From NCBI RefSeq assembly GCF_014145675.1, contig NZ_JACGZW010000005.1, positions 248,001 through 312,000 of the forward strand: a stretch of DNA of 64,000 bases, written 5' to 3'. This document shows, in pieces, positions 1-8,504 of the stretch. The notes beneath the pieces are model-generated. The model was given only the letters and a program-made list of their open reading frames with translations. It was not told the origin of the DNA and made no database searches. Each line of letters opens with the position of its first letter. The first letter of the stretch is position 1. The DNA is from Amycolatopsis dendrobii. GTDB lineage: Bacteria > Actinomycetota > Actinomycetes > Mycobacteriales > Pseudonocardiaceae. A program made the position numbers and the translations under genes.

Positions 1-353
1 GCACTGACCACATCGGACTCAACCGGCTCGCTTTCCCCTAGGGACAACGGGAACGCTCCACCGAGCTTCGGCTGCCACCACGCCGTCGAGTAATCCGGCA
101 CCGCTCCCGCACCGACGGCAAGACCCAGTGCGGGCGAGATGATCCGAGCCGCCAGCCCGAGATGCGCGATCGACGCCGCGACCCGCGGTTCCACGAAATC
201 GCCGCCGAGCACGGCCCGGTTCTGCGCGATTCGTTCGCGCAGCACCGGGCCGTCGTCCAGGACTTCGGCGAAAGGACGCCACGGCTGGGCCGGTTCGGCC
301 GCCGAATGCGTGTCGACGGCGAAGAACGGGCCCAGTCCGGTCAGCGGGTTCAC
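1..353 (-). CDS. FhuF-like (2Fe-2S) protein, 3' end beyond window
   Basis: Reading from a GTG at 353, about 117 codons stay open to the window edge, so only the N-terminal part is present. The visible protein contains RVAASIAHLGLAARIISPAL and a WW-containing segment, which resembles the N-terminal half of actinobacterial FhuF-type ferric-siderophore reductase-like proteins. Those end in a Cys-rich (2Fe-2S) motif that would lie outside the window. The start overlaps the cbtA stop by 4 bp (GTGA), so the gene is translationally coupled to cbtA and lies in the cobalamin-riboswitch operon. The family call rests on the N-terminal pattern only; the open frame and the overlap are seen directly. Confidence 0.6.
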   Translation of the reverse strand, partial: MNPLTGLGPFFAVDTHSAAEPAQPWRPFAEVLDDGPVLRERIAQNRAVLGGDFVEPRVAASIAHLGLAARIISPALGLAVGAGAVPDYSTAWWQPKLGGAFPLSLGESEPVESDVVS

Positions 354-1189
354 GCCTCGACGGTAACCGCGCGCCCGCGGTCCAGCACGCGTTCGGCGAG
401 CGGGCCGAACACGAGCGCGATGGTCCCCCACAGGACGACCTGCGCCAGCACCGAGTAAAGCCGGAACGCGACGAGCGTGTCGGCGGGGAAGCCGGGGTAC
501 ACGATCTGGCCGTCGGGACCCTTGAGCGGCAGCGGGGTTTCGCTGGTCTGCGGGCCATACTCGGCGACGTTGGAGGCCAACGACCCGAGCGACGGCAGCA
601 GTGCCATCAGCAGCGCGCACAGCACCACGAACCCGGCGCCCGCGACAAGCGTCGCGTTCCAGTTGCCCAGCTTCGGAGCGAGCCGCTTGCCCGCGACGAC
701 GGCCGCGACCAGGAAGAGCACCGACGCGACGACCATCGTCAGGTACAGCCCGGTGCGCGCGCCGATGGTCGCCTCGTGCCCGATCGCCGGCGGGTTGGCC
801 GGGTATTTCAGGAACGGCACGAGGTACAGCGACAGGAATCCGGCCCCGGCCACGAGCACCGCCAGCACCCGCGCGCGGATCCGGCCGACGCGGCCCAGCA
901 GCACGGTGTAGGTCACCGCGAACAGCAGGCCCATGGCGACTCCGAAGAGCACCATGCCGAGCCCGATGCCGAGGTTGCCCTGCACGGCACGGCTGAAAAT
1001 CTCGTGGCCCTCGTGCTCGCTCGGCATCCCGGCGGCCTTGTCGAGCGCCATCTGCGCCTCGTCGCGGCCGGATTCGTAGTCGATCGCCGCCTGGGTCAGC
1101 GGTTCGGCGAAGACCCGGGCGAAGACGAACGCCAGCACTCCGCCCAGCGCTCCGGCGAGGAGGCCGCGCAGAATCAGCTTGTTCTGCAT
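350..1189 (-). CDS. cbtA: CbtA-family cobalt transporter subunit
   Basis: The 279-residue integral membrane protein begins MQNKLILRGLLAGALGG and has several hydrophobic helices (near residues 8-28, 80-105, 110-130, 150-170, 185-205 and 245-265). The extracytoplasmic loop after the first helix is acidic and His-containing (DEAQMALDKAAGMPSEHEGHE). This matches CbtA, the partner of CbtB in a proposed B12-regulated cobalt uptake system. It lies 25 bp after cbtB and overlaps the next gene by 4 bp, and the operon begins with a cobalamin riboswitch, which supports a role in cobalt supply. Transport itself is inferred from the family. Confidence 0.88.
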   Translation of the reverse strand: MQNKLILRGLLAGALGGVLAFVFARVFAEPLTQAAIDYESGRDEAQMALDKAAGMPSEHEGHEIFSRAVQGNLGIGLGMVLFGVAMGLLFAVTYTVLLGRVGRIRARVLAVLVAGAGFLSLYLVPFLKYPANPPAIGHEATIGARTGLYLTMVVASVLFLVAAVVAGKRLAPKLGNWNATLVAGAGFVVLCALLMALLPSLGSLASNVAEYGPQTSETPLPLKGPDGQIVYPGFPADTLVAFRLYSVLAQVVLWGTIALVFGPLAERVLDRGRAVTVEA

Positions 1190-1214
1190 TGTTCGGTTGT
1201 CCGTTCCGGGCGCG

Positions 1215-1424
1215 TCAGTGGCAGGGGAAGCCGAGGAAGTGCCGCGCGTCGTGGACGAACTCGTGCACGTGGGTGTCGCTGCCGAAGATCGAGACCGCGC
1301 CCTGGTCGACGCCGATGAAGTAGTACAGCAGCAGCGCGCCGGCGATGGTGGCGCCGAGCAGCAAAGCGGCTTTCGACACGGGCAAGACGACCGGGGTGGA
1401 CCGGTCGGCCGGAATGGTGGCCAT
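1215..1424 (-). CDS. cbtB: CbtB-family cobalt transporter subunit
   Basis: This 69-residue protein has one membrane helix (about residues 17-40) followed by a His-rich tail, THVHEFVHDARHFLGFPCH. That layout is diagnostic of CbtB, and the His cluster is the presumed metal-binding part. The ATG at 1424 was chosen over upstream in-frame starts because GAAGGAG lies just before it and because the upstream region is the riboswitch. It is the first gene of the cbtB-cbtA-FhuF-like operon. Confidence 0.9.
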   Translation of the reverse strand: MATIPADRSTPVVLPVSKAALLLGATIAGALLLYYFIGVDQGAVSIFGSDTHVHEFVHDARHFLGFPCH

Positions 1425-1439
1425 GGCTCTCCTTCGGGA

Positions 1440-1605
1440 TGACGCGTCCCTTGCGGGTGGACCTGACGACGGCTCCTCGACCTGACTCGCCCGGGATGGG
1501 CACACAGTGGCGCGACCGTGCCGGAATCTCACCGGCTTCGGGAAGCCGTCGCGCGAGCAGCACGGTACGGCGGTGTCCGGCCGGTCGTCAATCGCCCGAG
1601 GGTCC
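1440..1605 (-). ncRNA. Cobalamin riboswitch upstream of cbtB
   Basis: Read on the minus strand, the segment near 1507-1545 contains GCCGGTGAGATTCCGGCAC and then the B12 box GCGCCACTGT, followed by a GCGAGTCAGG element near 1480-1490. These are the conserved core elements of the AdoCbl riboswitch, in the right order. The leader ends at the cbtB ribosome site. High cobalamin would be expected to repress cobalt uptake. The outer limits of the aptamer are approximate. Confidence 0.9.
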
Positions 1606-1674
1606 GGGGTGTCCGCTATCGCCTGGTTTGCGCAGCCAGTGTGCGCGGGGTCGCACCGAACGGAGCAAGGCCGC

Positions 1675-4600
1675 TCACGCGGGGTCGCGGTAGAAGGCCA
1701 GGTGTTCCGGGCAGAGGTAGAGCGTGAGACCCTCCGGCGTGTCGTAGCGGGACAGGCCGCCCCATTCCTCGTCCGGGTCGAGTTTGCCGAGCATCGCCTT
1801 GAGCGCGCGGAAGTCGGCGTCGGTCTTCGCGTGCGACTCCGGCAGGTCGTCCTCCGGCCGCTCCGCGCCTGGCAGGACGCGCTCGCGGTGCAGTTCCTTC
1901 GGCAGTTGCGCGGCCAGTTCCTTCATCAGGTCGCAGTCGGATTTCAGCTGGTCGTTGAGCACGCCCGCGGCCACCCCGAGCACCGGTCCGGCCAGCGGCG
2001 CGGCGTGTTTCAGCACCCGGATGAGGTGCTCCAGGTACGGCCCGAGCTTGACGAACCACTCGCGCGGCTGCGCCACCGAGTACACGCCCTTGTCGCCGTC
2101 CAGCCGATGCCAGGCACCGGGTTCCTCGCAGTAGAGGTGGATCTCGTACGGCGAGCCGGTGATCCGCCGCCGCCCGGCCGGGACGACCGCGAACACGCTG
2201 GGGCAGCGCGCTTCCTGCTGCTGCTGAGCGAGCCGCTGCAGGCGCAGGAACATCCGCTGGTGGTAGTCGCTCTGCTCCTCCAGCCGCTCGCCGAACTGCT
2301 CCACGGTCCGCGTCAGCCGCTCCATGGACGCGCGCGTCGAGTCCCGCTCCGCCGGGGCGAGGCCGAACAGCAGTTCCGGCACCGAAACCTGCTCGCCAGA
2401 GCGGTGGCATTCGATCTCGTGCCTCGGCGGCGTGCGCTCCAGCCGGGCGCGGAGGTTCTCGTAGTCGAACAGCTCCGGGCACTCCGGCTCGCACCGGCAC
2501 GGCACGCGGCGCGTGATGTCCAGGCCGGGGAACCGTTCCAGGGTCAGGTTGAGGCCCTCGTCGAGCACCATGAAGAACCCGACCGGCGAGGGCCCGCGCA
2601 CGGTCAGCTCGACGGTGTTGTGCTGCCGGTCCGCGCTGACCAGCGCGAGGTGGCGGCCGTCGCGGTGCCCGAGCAGCGCTCCGGTGCGCCAGTGCACATT
2701 GCGGCTGAACCGGTGCGACCGCGCGATGAACCAGGTCGGAATGCCCGGCGGCATCGTGTTGAGCTGATAGATGACCTTGATCTGCCGCGCGTTCTCCCGC
2801 GCGGCCGCCCACTGCCCCTCGTACTCCGGCGGATTCCACTGCAGCCGCTCGACGACCAGGCTCAGGTCTCCCCCGCCGTTCGACTCGACCCGGTAGGACA
2901 GATCGTATTTGTCCATCATCCCGAGGAAATGATCGCGGATCCCCTTGTCGAGATCGTGCCAGAGCGCGGTCAGGTGTTCTCTCGTGAGCAGCCCGTGCTT
3001 TTCGGCGACCTCGTCGCTGTCCAGCACGCGGCTGATGTAGTCGTTGACCCACGAAGGCCGCAGCACGACCGTGTCCTGCAGTTCGGGATCCTCCGGGTAG
3101 TAGAGAATGTCGCCGAGCTCGTGCAGCGCCCGCGCGATGAACCGGCTCGGCTCCGCGCCGGTGACGCCCGCTTCAGCGATGATCTGCCACATCCGGCTGA
3201 CCGTGATGTGGTTCTCCGGCACCGCCCGCACCGCGTCCGCGGCCTTCAGCCAGGAGGTCGGCCATTCCGAACCCATGAGCGGCAGGTCCGCCGCGTGCTG
3301 CGCGAGCAGGTCGCGGAGTTCACTTATGCCGTCCCTGGCCGCGTTGTCCACGTGCACGCTCGCGACGATTCTCGGGTATTTCGCCCGCAATTCGGCGAGC
3401 GGAAGATCGACCGGACGTCCGTGAATGTGCGTGGCCACGAGAACGATCGGCGATTCCGGCGCGCGGGCGGTGATGATGTCGAGCCAGTAATGCAGTTTGC
3501 CCTGTTCCCAGCCGAGTCGCGAATTCCACAGCAGGACGAACAGGGAGCGGTTGGTGAGGAAGAACTGGTGCGTGGCGTGGTAGATCTGCTGGCCGCCGAA
3601 ATCCCAGGTGCTCAAGCGCATCCGCAGGTCGAAGTCCGGGTGGCGGAGCGGAAGGTCGCGGACGAGCAGGCCGTGGGTGGAGGGCTCTTCCGGGTCGTGC
3701 GGGTCTTCGGCCAGCGCGCGGACGAGCGAGGTCTTTCCTACCCCGCCTTCGCCGACGACGAGGAGTTTGGACACCCATTGGGCGGTGCTGCCGCGTTCCC
3801 GTTCGCGGAGGAATTCGAGAACGGATTCGGACCCGCTGGCGGTGATTTCCGGGGGCGGGCTGATGAAAGGGTTGCCGGAGACGCTGAGGGTGGTGAGCCT
3901 GGGCAGTTCGGCGAGGGCGGCGGGGAGACTGTAGAGCTCGTTGTCGGAGAGGAGGAGGGTGTCCAGGCGTTCCAGGCGTGGGAAGTTTTCCGGGAGGTAC
4001 GAGAGTTCATTGCCGCGGACATCCAGGCTGCGGAGACCCGCGACGTTCCCCAGGGACTCCGGGAGCCTCGTGAGCATGTTCTCCGCCAGAGACAACGTGC
4101 TCAGGTTCACGAGCTTGCCGAAGTGATCCGGGAGGGTTCGCAGGTGGTTGACCGACAGGTCGAGGGTTTCAAGGCTGACCAGGTCAGTCAGGCTTTCCGG
4201 CAGGTCCGCGAGGTCGTTCCGGCCTGCTCGCAGCCACCTGAGCTTGGCCAGAGCGCCGATGCTCGCCGGAAGCTCGCCGAGCTGATTGCCGTCCAAAGAC
4301 AGGTTGGTGAGGCCCGCGAAGCCGGTCAGCCACTCGGGAATCGAAGAAAGCTCGTTGTTGCTGAGTCCGAGAACCCTCAGGCTGGTGAGCTGCGCCAGCG
4401 TTTCCGGCGTCTCGCTGAGCGAGCATCGAGCCAGGTGCAGAGTACGGAGCCCGGCGAGCCAGCTGAAGTCGAAGGCGGTCACGTCGAGCGAGTTGCCGTC
4501 AGCCGACAGGTAGCGCAGTCCGGTCAGTTCAGCCAGCCACGCGGGCAGTTCGGTGATTCCGATGTTGTCGAACTCGAGCATGGCGAGACCGGTCAGTTCG

Positions 4601-6744
4601 CGCACCACGCCCGGCAGATGGTGCAGCGGATTCGTGCTGATCCACAGCTCGGCCAGCGCCTGGCACGAACCGAGCCACCCCGGCAGCTCCGTCAGCTGGT
4701 TGTTCCGTACCGCGATGGACGTCAGATTCTTCAGCTCCGCGAGCTCCGAGGGAAAGACAGCCAGCTCGTTGTCGTCCATGCGCACGTCGGTCAAGCTCGC
4801 GAGCTCCGGAAACCAGCCCGGCAGCTTCGCGATCTCGTTGCCGGACACGTCGAGCAGCTCGAGATGGCGCAGGCCTCGCAAGAACTCCGGAATCGTCCTG
4901 AGATCGCTGCGATACAGTTCCAGTTTCGTCAGCGCGGTGAGATCTTCCAGCCAAGCAGGCGCCCCGCTGAGCCGGTTGCCCCCGACGAACAGCTCGCGGA
5001 GATCGCGGCATTGCCGCACCCAGCTCGGGAGCTCCGCGATTCGATTGCCGCGAACGGAAAGAACGCGGAGACGGACCGACGGACCGGACAGCTCGGCGAG
5101 ACGGTTGAAGTTCATCCGCAGCTCAGTCAGCTCGGTCAAGCGGTCAAAAGAGGCGGGAAGCTCCGTCAGCTGGTTCGAGGACGCCTGAAGAACTTGCAAC
5201 GAGGAGAGCTCGCCGAACCACTCGGGCAAGGACTCCAGCCCACAGTTGCCGATGCTCAGCTCAGTCAGCTCAGTCCGGCGCAGCCACGACGGCAGTTCGG
5301 CCATCGGCAGGAAGTCGAGGTACAGCGCGGTGAGCTGGGCAAGATCGCCCAGTTGCTCCGGAAGTTCGGCGAAGCGGGTGTTGTCGAGCCGCAGCTGCAC
5401 CAGGTTCTCCAGCCGGGCGAACCAGCCCGGCAGCTCGCGCAGCGGATTGTTGTGGAGCCAGAGGATGTCGAGCTCGGTCAGCCCGCTCAGCCACCGCGGC
5501 AGCTCAGCCAGTCCGCAGCCGCCGATGCCGAGCGTGGTCAGGCCGGTCAGGTCGCCGAGCCATTCGGGAAGTCCGCGCAGGACGTTGCCGCCGAGGTGCA
5601 GCCGGCGGAGAGCGGCCAGGCCGCGCAGCGACTCCGGCAGCTCGGCCAGCCGGTTGTCGTTGAGCCACAAGGCTTCCAGCGCGGTCAGCTCGCCGAGCCA
5701 GTCCGGGACCTCGGTCAGCTCGTTCTGGTCGGCGTACAGCAGGGTCAGCCCCGTGCAGCCGCGAACCCACCCGGGAATCTTGGCCAGAGCAAGGTCGCTG
5801 AGCGTCAGCATCGTCAGACCGGTCAGGTCAGCCAGATGCGCGGGAAGCTCCCGGAGCGGGTTCGACGCCAGATTCAGCCCGCGGAGCCCGGACGGCAGCC
5901 GCGGCACGGTGCGCAGCCGGTTCCGCGCGACGTCGAGCACGGTCAGGTTTCCCCGGTCGCCGAGCCAGTCCGGCAGTGCGGTCAGCCGGTTGCCGTCCAG
6001 GTCGAGTTCGGCCAGGAGGTCCAGTCCGGCGAGCCATTCCGGGACCTCGGCCAGATGCAGGCGGGCGAGGCCGAGTTCCCGCAGGCCGGTCAGCTCGCCC
6101 AGCCAATCCGGCAGCCGTGCCAGCGGATTGTCGTCGAGGAACAGTTCGGCGAGCGGCTGGCCCCGCAGCCAGCGCGGCAGTTCGGTCAGCAGGTTGTCGT
6201 GCAGGTACAGCTTCGCCAGGCCGGAGAGCTCGCCGAGCCAGTCCGGGAGCCCTTCGAGCCGGTTGCCGTCCAGGTCGAGCCGGACCAGGTTCGGCAGGCC
6301 GCGCACCCACTCCGGGACCTCCGTCAGCCGGCAGGTGCCGAGGTCGAGGGCTTCCAGGCTGGTCATCCCGCCGATCCACTCCGGCGGCGTCAGCCGGTTC
6401 ACCGAGACGCACAGTTCGGTCAGGTCGAGCCCGGCCAGCGCCCGCGGCAGGGCAGCGAGCCGGTTCCGGTCGACTTCCAGGCTCCGCAGGCTCCCCATCT
6501 CGCCGAGCCGCTCCGGCAGCTGGGCGAGGCGGTTCCGGCGTGCGTTCAGCTCCCGCAGCGGCAGCTCCGCCAACCACTCCGGCAGCTCCCGCAGGAAGTT
6601 GTCCTCCAGAACCAGCTTCTCCAGACCGTCCAGCTCCGCGACCCGGACCGGCACCTCCGTCAGGTGCAGCCCGCGCAGATCCAGCGTCGTCTCCCCGGCG
6701 GCGAGCGCGGCGTCGATGCGGCGGTTCGCTTCCTCGGTCCCCAT
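1675..6744 (-). CDS. Giant LRR-Roc-COR (Roco) GTPase
   Basis: This 1689-residue protein starts with about 40 leucine-rich repeats of 23 residues (pattern LPEWLGELTxLxxLxLxxNxL, residues about 17-960). A Roc GTPase domain follows, with P-loop GEGGVGKTS at 998-1006 and the switch-II motif DFGGQQIYHATHQ from residue 1048. A COR dimerisation region runs to about residue 1500. The C-terminal part has a Cys-rich patch (CRCEPECPELF). There is no signal peptide, so it is probably cytosolic. The G4-like motif is ATHIH, with His where an Asp is usual (THxD). It is a single-gene unit; the ribosome site before the ATG is weak. Roco proteins are conformational GTPases (LRRK2 relatives), and no ligand can be deduced here. 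Confidence 0.93.
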   Translation of the reverse strand: MGTEEANRRIDAALAAGETTLDLRGLHLTEVPVRVAELDGLEKLVLEDNFLRELPEWLAELPLRELNARRNRLAQLPERLGEMGSLRSLEVDRNRLAALPRALAGLDLTELCVSVNRLTPPEWIGGMTSLEALDLGTCRLTEVPEWVRGLPNLVRLDLDGNRLEGLPDWLGELSGLAKLYLHDNLLTELPRWLRGQPLAELFLDDNPLARLPDWLGELTGLRELGLARLHLAEVPEWLAGLDLLAELDLDGNRLTALPDWLGDRGNLTVLDVARNRLRTVPRLPSGLRGLNLASNPLRELPAHLADLTGLTMLTLSDLALAKIPGWVRGCTGLTLLYADQNELTEVPDWLGELTALEALWLNDNRLAELPESLRGLAALRRLHLGGNVLRGLPEWLGDLTGLTTLGIGGCGLAELPRWLSGLTELDILWLHNNPLRELPGWFARLENLVQLRLDNTRFAELPEQLGDLAQLTALYLDFLPMAELPSWLRRTELTELSIGNCGLESLPEWFGELSSLQVLQASSNQLTELPASFDRLTELTELRMNFNRLAELSGPSVRLRVLSVRGNRIAELPSWVRQCRDLRELFVGGNRLSGAPAWLEDLTALTKLELYRSDLRTIPEFLRGLRHLELLDVSGNEIAKLPGWFPELASLTDVRMDDNELAVFPSELAELKNLTSIAVRNNQLTELPGWLGSCQALAELWISTNPLHHLPGVVRELTGLAMLEFDNIGITELPAWLAELTGLRYLSADGNSLDVTAFDFSWLAGLRTLHLARCSLSETPETLAQLTSLRVLGLSNNELSSIPEWLTGFAGLTNLSLDGNQLGELPASIGALAKLRWLRAGRNDLADLPESLTDLVSLETLDLSVNHLRTLPDHFGKLVNLSTLSLAENMLTRLPESLGNVAGLRSLDVRGNELSYLPENFPRLERLDTLLLSDNELYSLPAALAELPRLTTLSVSGNPFISPPPEITASGSESVLEFLRERERGSTAQWVSKLLVVGEGGVGKTSLVRALAEDPHDPEEPSTHGLLVRDLPLRHPDFDLRMRLSTWDFGGQQIYHATHQFFLTNRSLFVLLWNSRLGWEQGKLHYWLDIITARAPESPIVLVATHIHGRPVDLPLAELRAKYPRIVASVHVDNAARDGISELRDLLAQHAADLPLMGSEWPTSWLKAADAVRAVPENHITVSRMWQIIAEAGVTGAEPSRFIARALHELGDILYYPEDPELQDTVVLRPSWVNDYISRVLDSDEVAEKHGLLTREHLTALWHDLDKGIRDHFLGMMDKYDLSYRVESNGGGDLSLVVERLQWNPPEYEGQWAAARENARQIKVIYQLNTMPPGIPTWFIARSHRFSRNVHWRTGALLGHRDGRHLALVSADRQHNTVELTVRGPSPVGFFMVLDEGLNLTLERFPGLDITRRVPCRCEPECPELFDYENLRARLERTPPRHEIECHRSGEQVSVPELLFGLAPAERDSTRASMERLTRTVEQFGERLEEQSDYHQRMFLRLQRLAQQQQEARCPSVFAVVPAGRRRITGSPYEIHLYCEEPGAWHRLDGDKGVYSVAQPREWFVKLGPYLEHLIRVLKHAAPLAGPVLGVAAGVLNDQLKSDCDLMKELAAQLPKELHRERVLPGAERPEDDLPESHAKTDADFRALKAMLGKLDPDEEWGGLSRYDTPEGLTLYLCPEHLAFYRDPA

Positions 6745-6814
6745 GGGGGCAAGTCAATCAGGTTCGCGCGCGAGGCGTTGCGCGGCGAGCGGGAAAGCTA
6801 TACCGTGCCTGAAC

Positions 6815-6828
6815 TAGAACAGGTTACA
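6815..6828. promoter_or_regulatory. KstR-type operator between Roco and GMC genes
   Basis: The sequence TAGAACAGGTTACA fits the published KstR consensus TNNAACNNGTTNNA at every fixed base. It overlaps a wider dyad, CCTGAACTAGAACAGG. It lies 32 bp before the GMC oxidoreductase start and within the 115-bp divergent region, so a TetR-family lipid or steroid regulator could control the GMC operon. Which protein binds is not known. Confidence 0.6.
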
Positions 6829-6859
6829 GTTTCGGCGGGGCGCGGGACGAGGAGCGGAC

Positions 6860-8488
6860 ATGGCAGCCAGGGTGGCCCGGAGCAGCGAAGCCGACTACGT
6901 GGTCGTCGGGTCGGGCAGCTCGGGGGCTGCCGTCGCCGGGCGGCTCGCGGAGTCCGGGGCCAGCGTGATCGTGCTCGAAGCGGGCAAGAGCGACGAGCAG
7001 CTGCTGCTGCGCAAGCCGGGACTCGTGGCCCCGTTGCACGCGGTGCCGCAGCTGAAGAAAATGAGCGACTGGGGCTTCTACTCAGTACCGCAGAAACATG
7101 TTCTCGATCGGCGCATGCCGGTGCCGCGGGGGAAGGTGCTCGGCGGCTCCAGTTCGGTCAACGGGATGGTCTACGTCCGCGGCAACCGGGCGAATTTCGA
7201 CTCCTGGGCGGCCGAGGGCAACACCGGCTGGGACGCCGACAGCGTCAACGCCGCGTACAAGCGCATGGAGGACTTCGAGGACGGCGAGAACGCCTTCCGC
7301 GGCGCGGGCGGGCCGATCAAGATCACCCGCAACAAGATCCCGCAGGAAGGCACGCTGCAGTTCCTCGACGCGACGGCCGACGCGATCGGCTGCGACATCA
7401 TCGACGACTACAACGGGCAGTCGCAGGAGGGCGTCAGCCGGATGCAGCAGAACGCTGCCGACGGCCTCCGCTACAGCGCCTCGCGCGGCTACCTGCACCA
7501 CCTCGCGCCCCGGACGCTCGAGATCCAGTCCCGTGTGTTCGTGCGGAAAGTGGTGATCGAGAACGGCCGCGCGACCGGCGTCGAGGTGACCGACGCCAAC
7601 GGCAAGCGCCGCACGGTCCGGGCGGGCAAGGAGGTCATCCTCGCCGCCGGGTTCGTCGGGTCGCCGCAGCTGCTGATGCTGTCCGGGATCGGGCACGCCG
7701 AGCACCTGAAGGAGCACGGCATCGACGTGCTCGCCGATCTGCCGGTCGGCGACAACCTGCACGACCACATGTTCCACGCGCTGACGTTCCAGGTCTCGTC
7801 GTGCAAGAACAAGGGCACCGCCCCGTATTTCGCCCGCGGGATGGCCCGCGAACTGCTCAAGCCGGGCTCGACGTTCCTGGCGAACTCGGTGTTCGAGGCG
7901 CTCGCGTTCCTCAAGACGTCGCAGGCCGCGGACGTTCCGGACCTGCAGCTGCACCTGCTGCCGTGGGCGTACGTGTCGCCGAACCAGGACGCGCCGATCC
8001 GGCATCCGGTCGACAAGCGGCCTGCGCTGACCGTGCTCACCACGCTGATCTACCCGAAGAGCCGCGGCACGATCCGGCTCGCCTCGGCCGATCCGTCCGC
8101 TGCGCCGCTCATCGACCCGCAGTACCTTTCCGACCCGTCCGACCTCGAAGTGCTCGGCGAGGGATCCGAGATGGTGCGGGAGATCTTCGCGTCGAAGGCG
8201 TTCAAGGGCTCGATCAACGAGGAGATCCACCCGGGCAAGCACCTACGCGGCCAGGAACTGCGCGACGCGATCCTCAACCGCGCGACGTCGGTCTACCACG
8301 GCGTCGGCACCTGCCGGATGGGCGTGGACGACCTCGCCGTCGTCGGGCCCGACCTCAAGGTGCGCGGAGTGGACGGGCTGCGGGTCTGCGACGCCTCGAT
8401 CATGCCGTCGATCACCGGCGGCAACACCAACGCGCCCTGCATCATGATCGGCGAAATGGGCGCGCAGCTGGTCCTTTCCGGCAACTGA
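6860..8488 (+). CDS. GMC-family FAD oxidoreductase (choline dehydrogenase-like)
   Basis: The 542-residue protein has an N-terminal FAD dinucleotide fold (YVVVGSGSSGAAVAGRL, residues 13-29). The GMC signature GKVLGGSSSVNGMVYVRG follows. The C-terminal active site has VYHGVGTCRMG (His480) and GGNTNAP (Asn522/524). Enzymes of this family oxidise alcohols to aldehydes using FAD. The downstream gene, 16 bp away, is an aldehyde dehydrogenase, so the pair would convert an alcohol to an acid. A GAGGAG ribosome site precedes the ATG. The substrate is unknown; the KstR-type box suggests a lipid or sterol-derived alcohol. Confidence 0.9.
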   Translation: MAARVARSSEADYVVVGSGSSGAAVAGRLAESGASVIVLEAGKSDEQLLLRKPGLVAPLHAVPQLKKMSDWGFYSVPQKHVLDRRMPVPRGKVLGGSSSVNGMVYVRGNRANFDSWAAEGNTGWDADSVNAAYKRMEDFEDGENAFRGAGGPIKITRNKIPQEGTLQFLDATADAIGCDIIDDYNGQSQEGVSRMQQNAADGLRYSASRGYLHHLAPRTLEIQSRVFVRKVVIENGRATGVEVTDANGKRRTVRAGKEVILAAGFVGSPQLLMLSGIGHAEHLKEHGIDVLADLPVGDNLHDHMFHALTFQVSSCKNKGTAPYFARGMARELLKPGSTFLANSVFEALAFLKTSQAADVPDLQLHLLPWAYVSPNQDAPIRHPVDKRPALTVLTTLIYPKSRGTIRLASADPSAAPLIDPQYLSDPSDLEVLGEGSEMVREIFASKAFKGSINEEIHPGKHLRGQELRDAILNRATSVYHGVGTCRMGVDDLAVVGPDLKVRGVDGLRVCDASIMPSITGGNTNAPCIMIGEMGAQLVLSGN

Positions 8489-8504
8489 CGGGAGCGCGAG
8501 ACCC

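Noticed and set aside
19..558. A 179-codon minus-strand open frame at the left end
   Set aside because: It crosses the cbtA stop in another frame and has no ribosome site. The frame starting with GTG at 353 has family-like sequence and a 4-bp overlap with cbtA.
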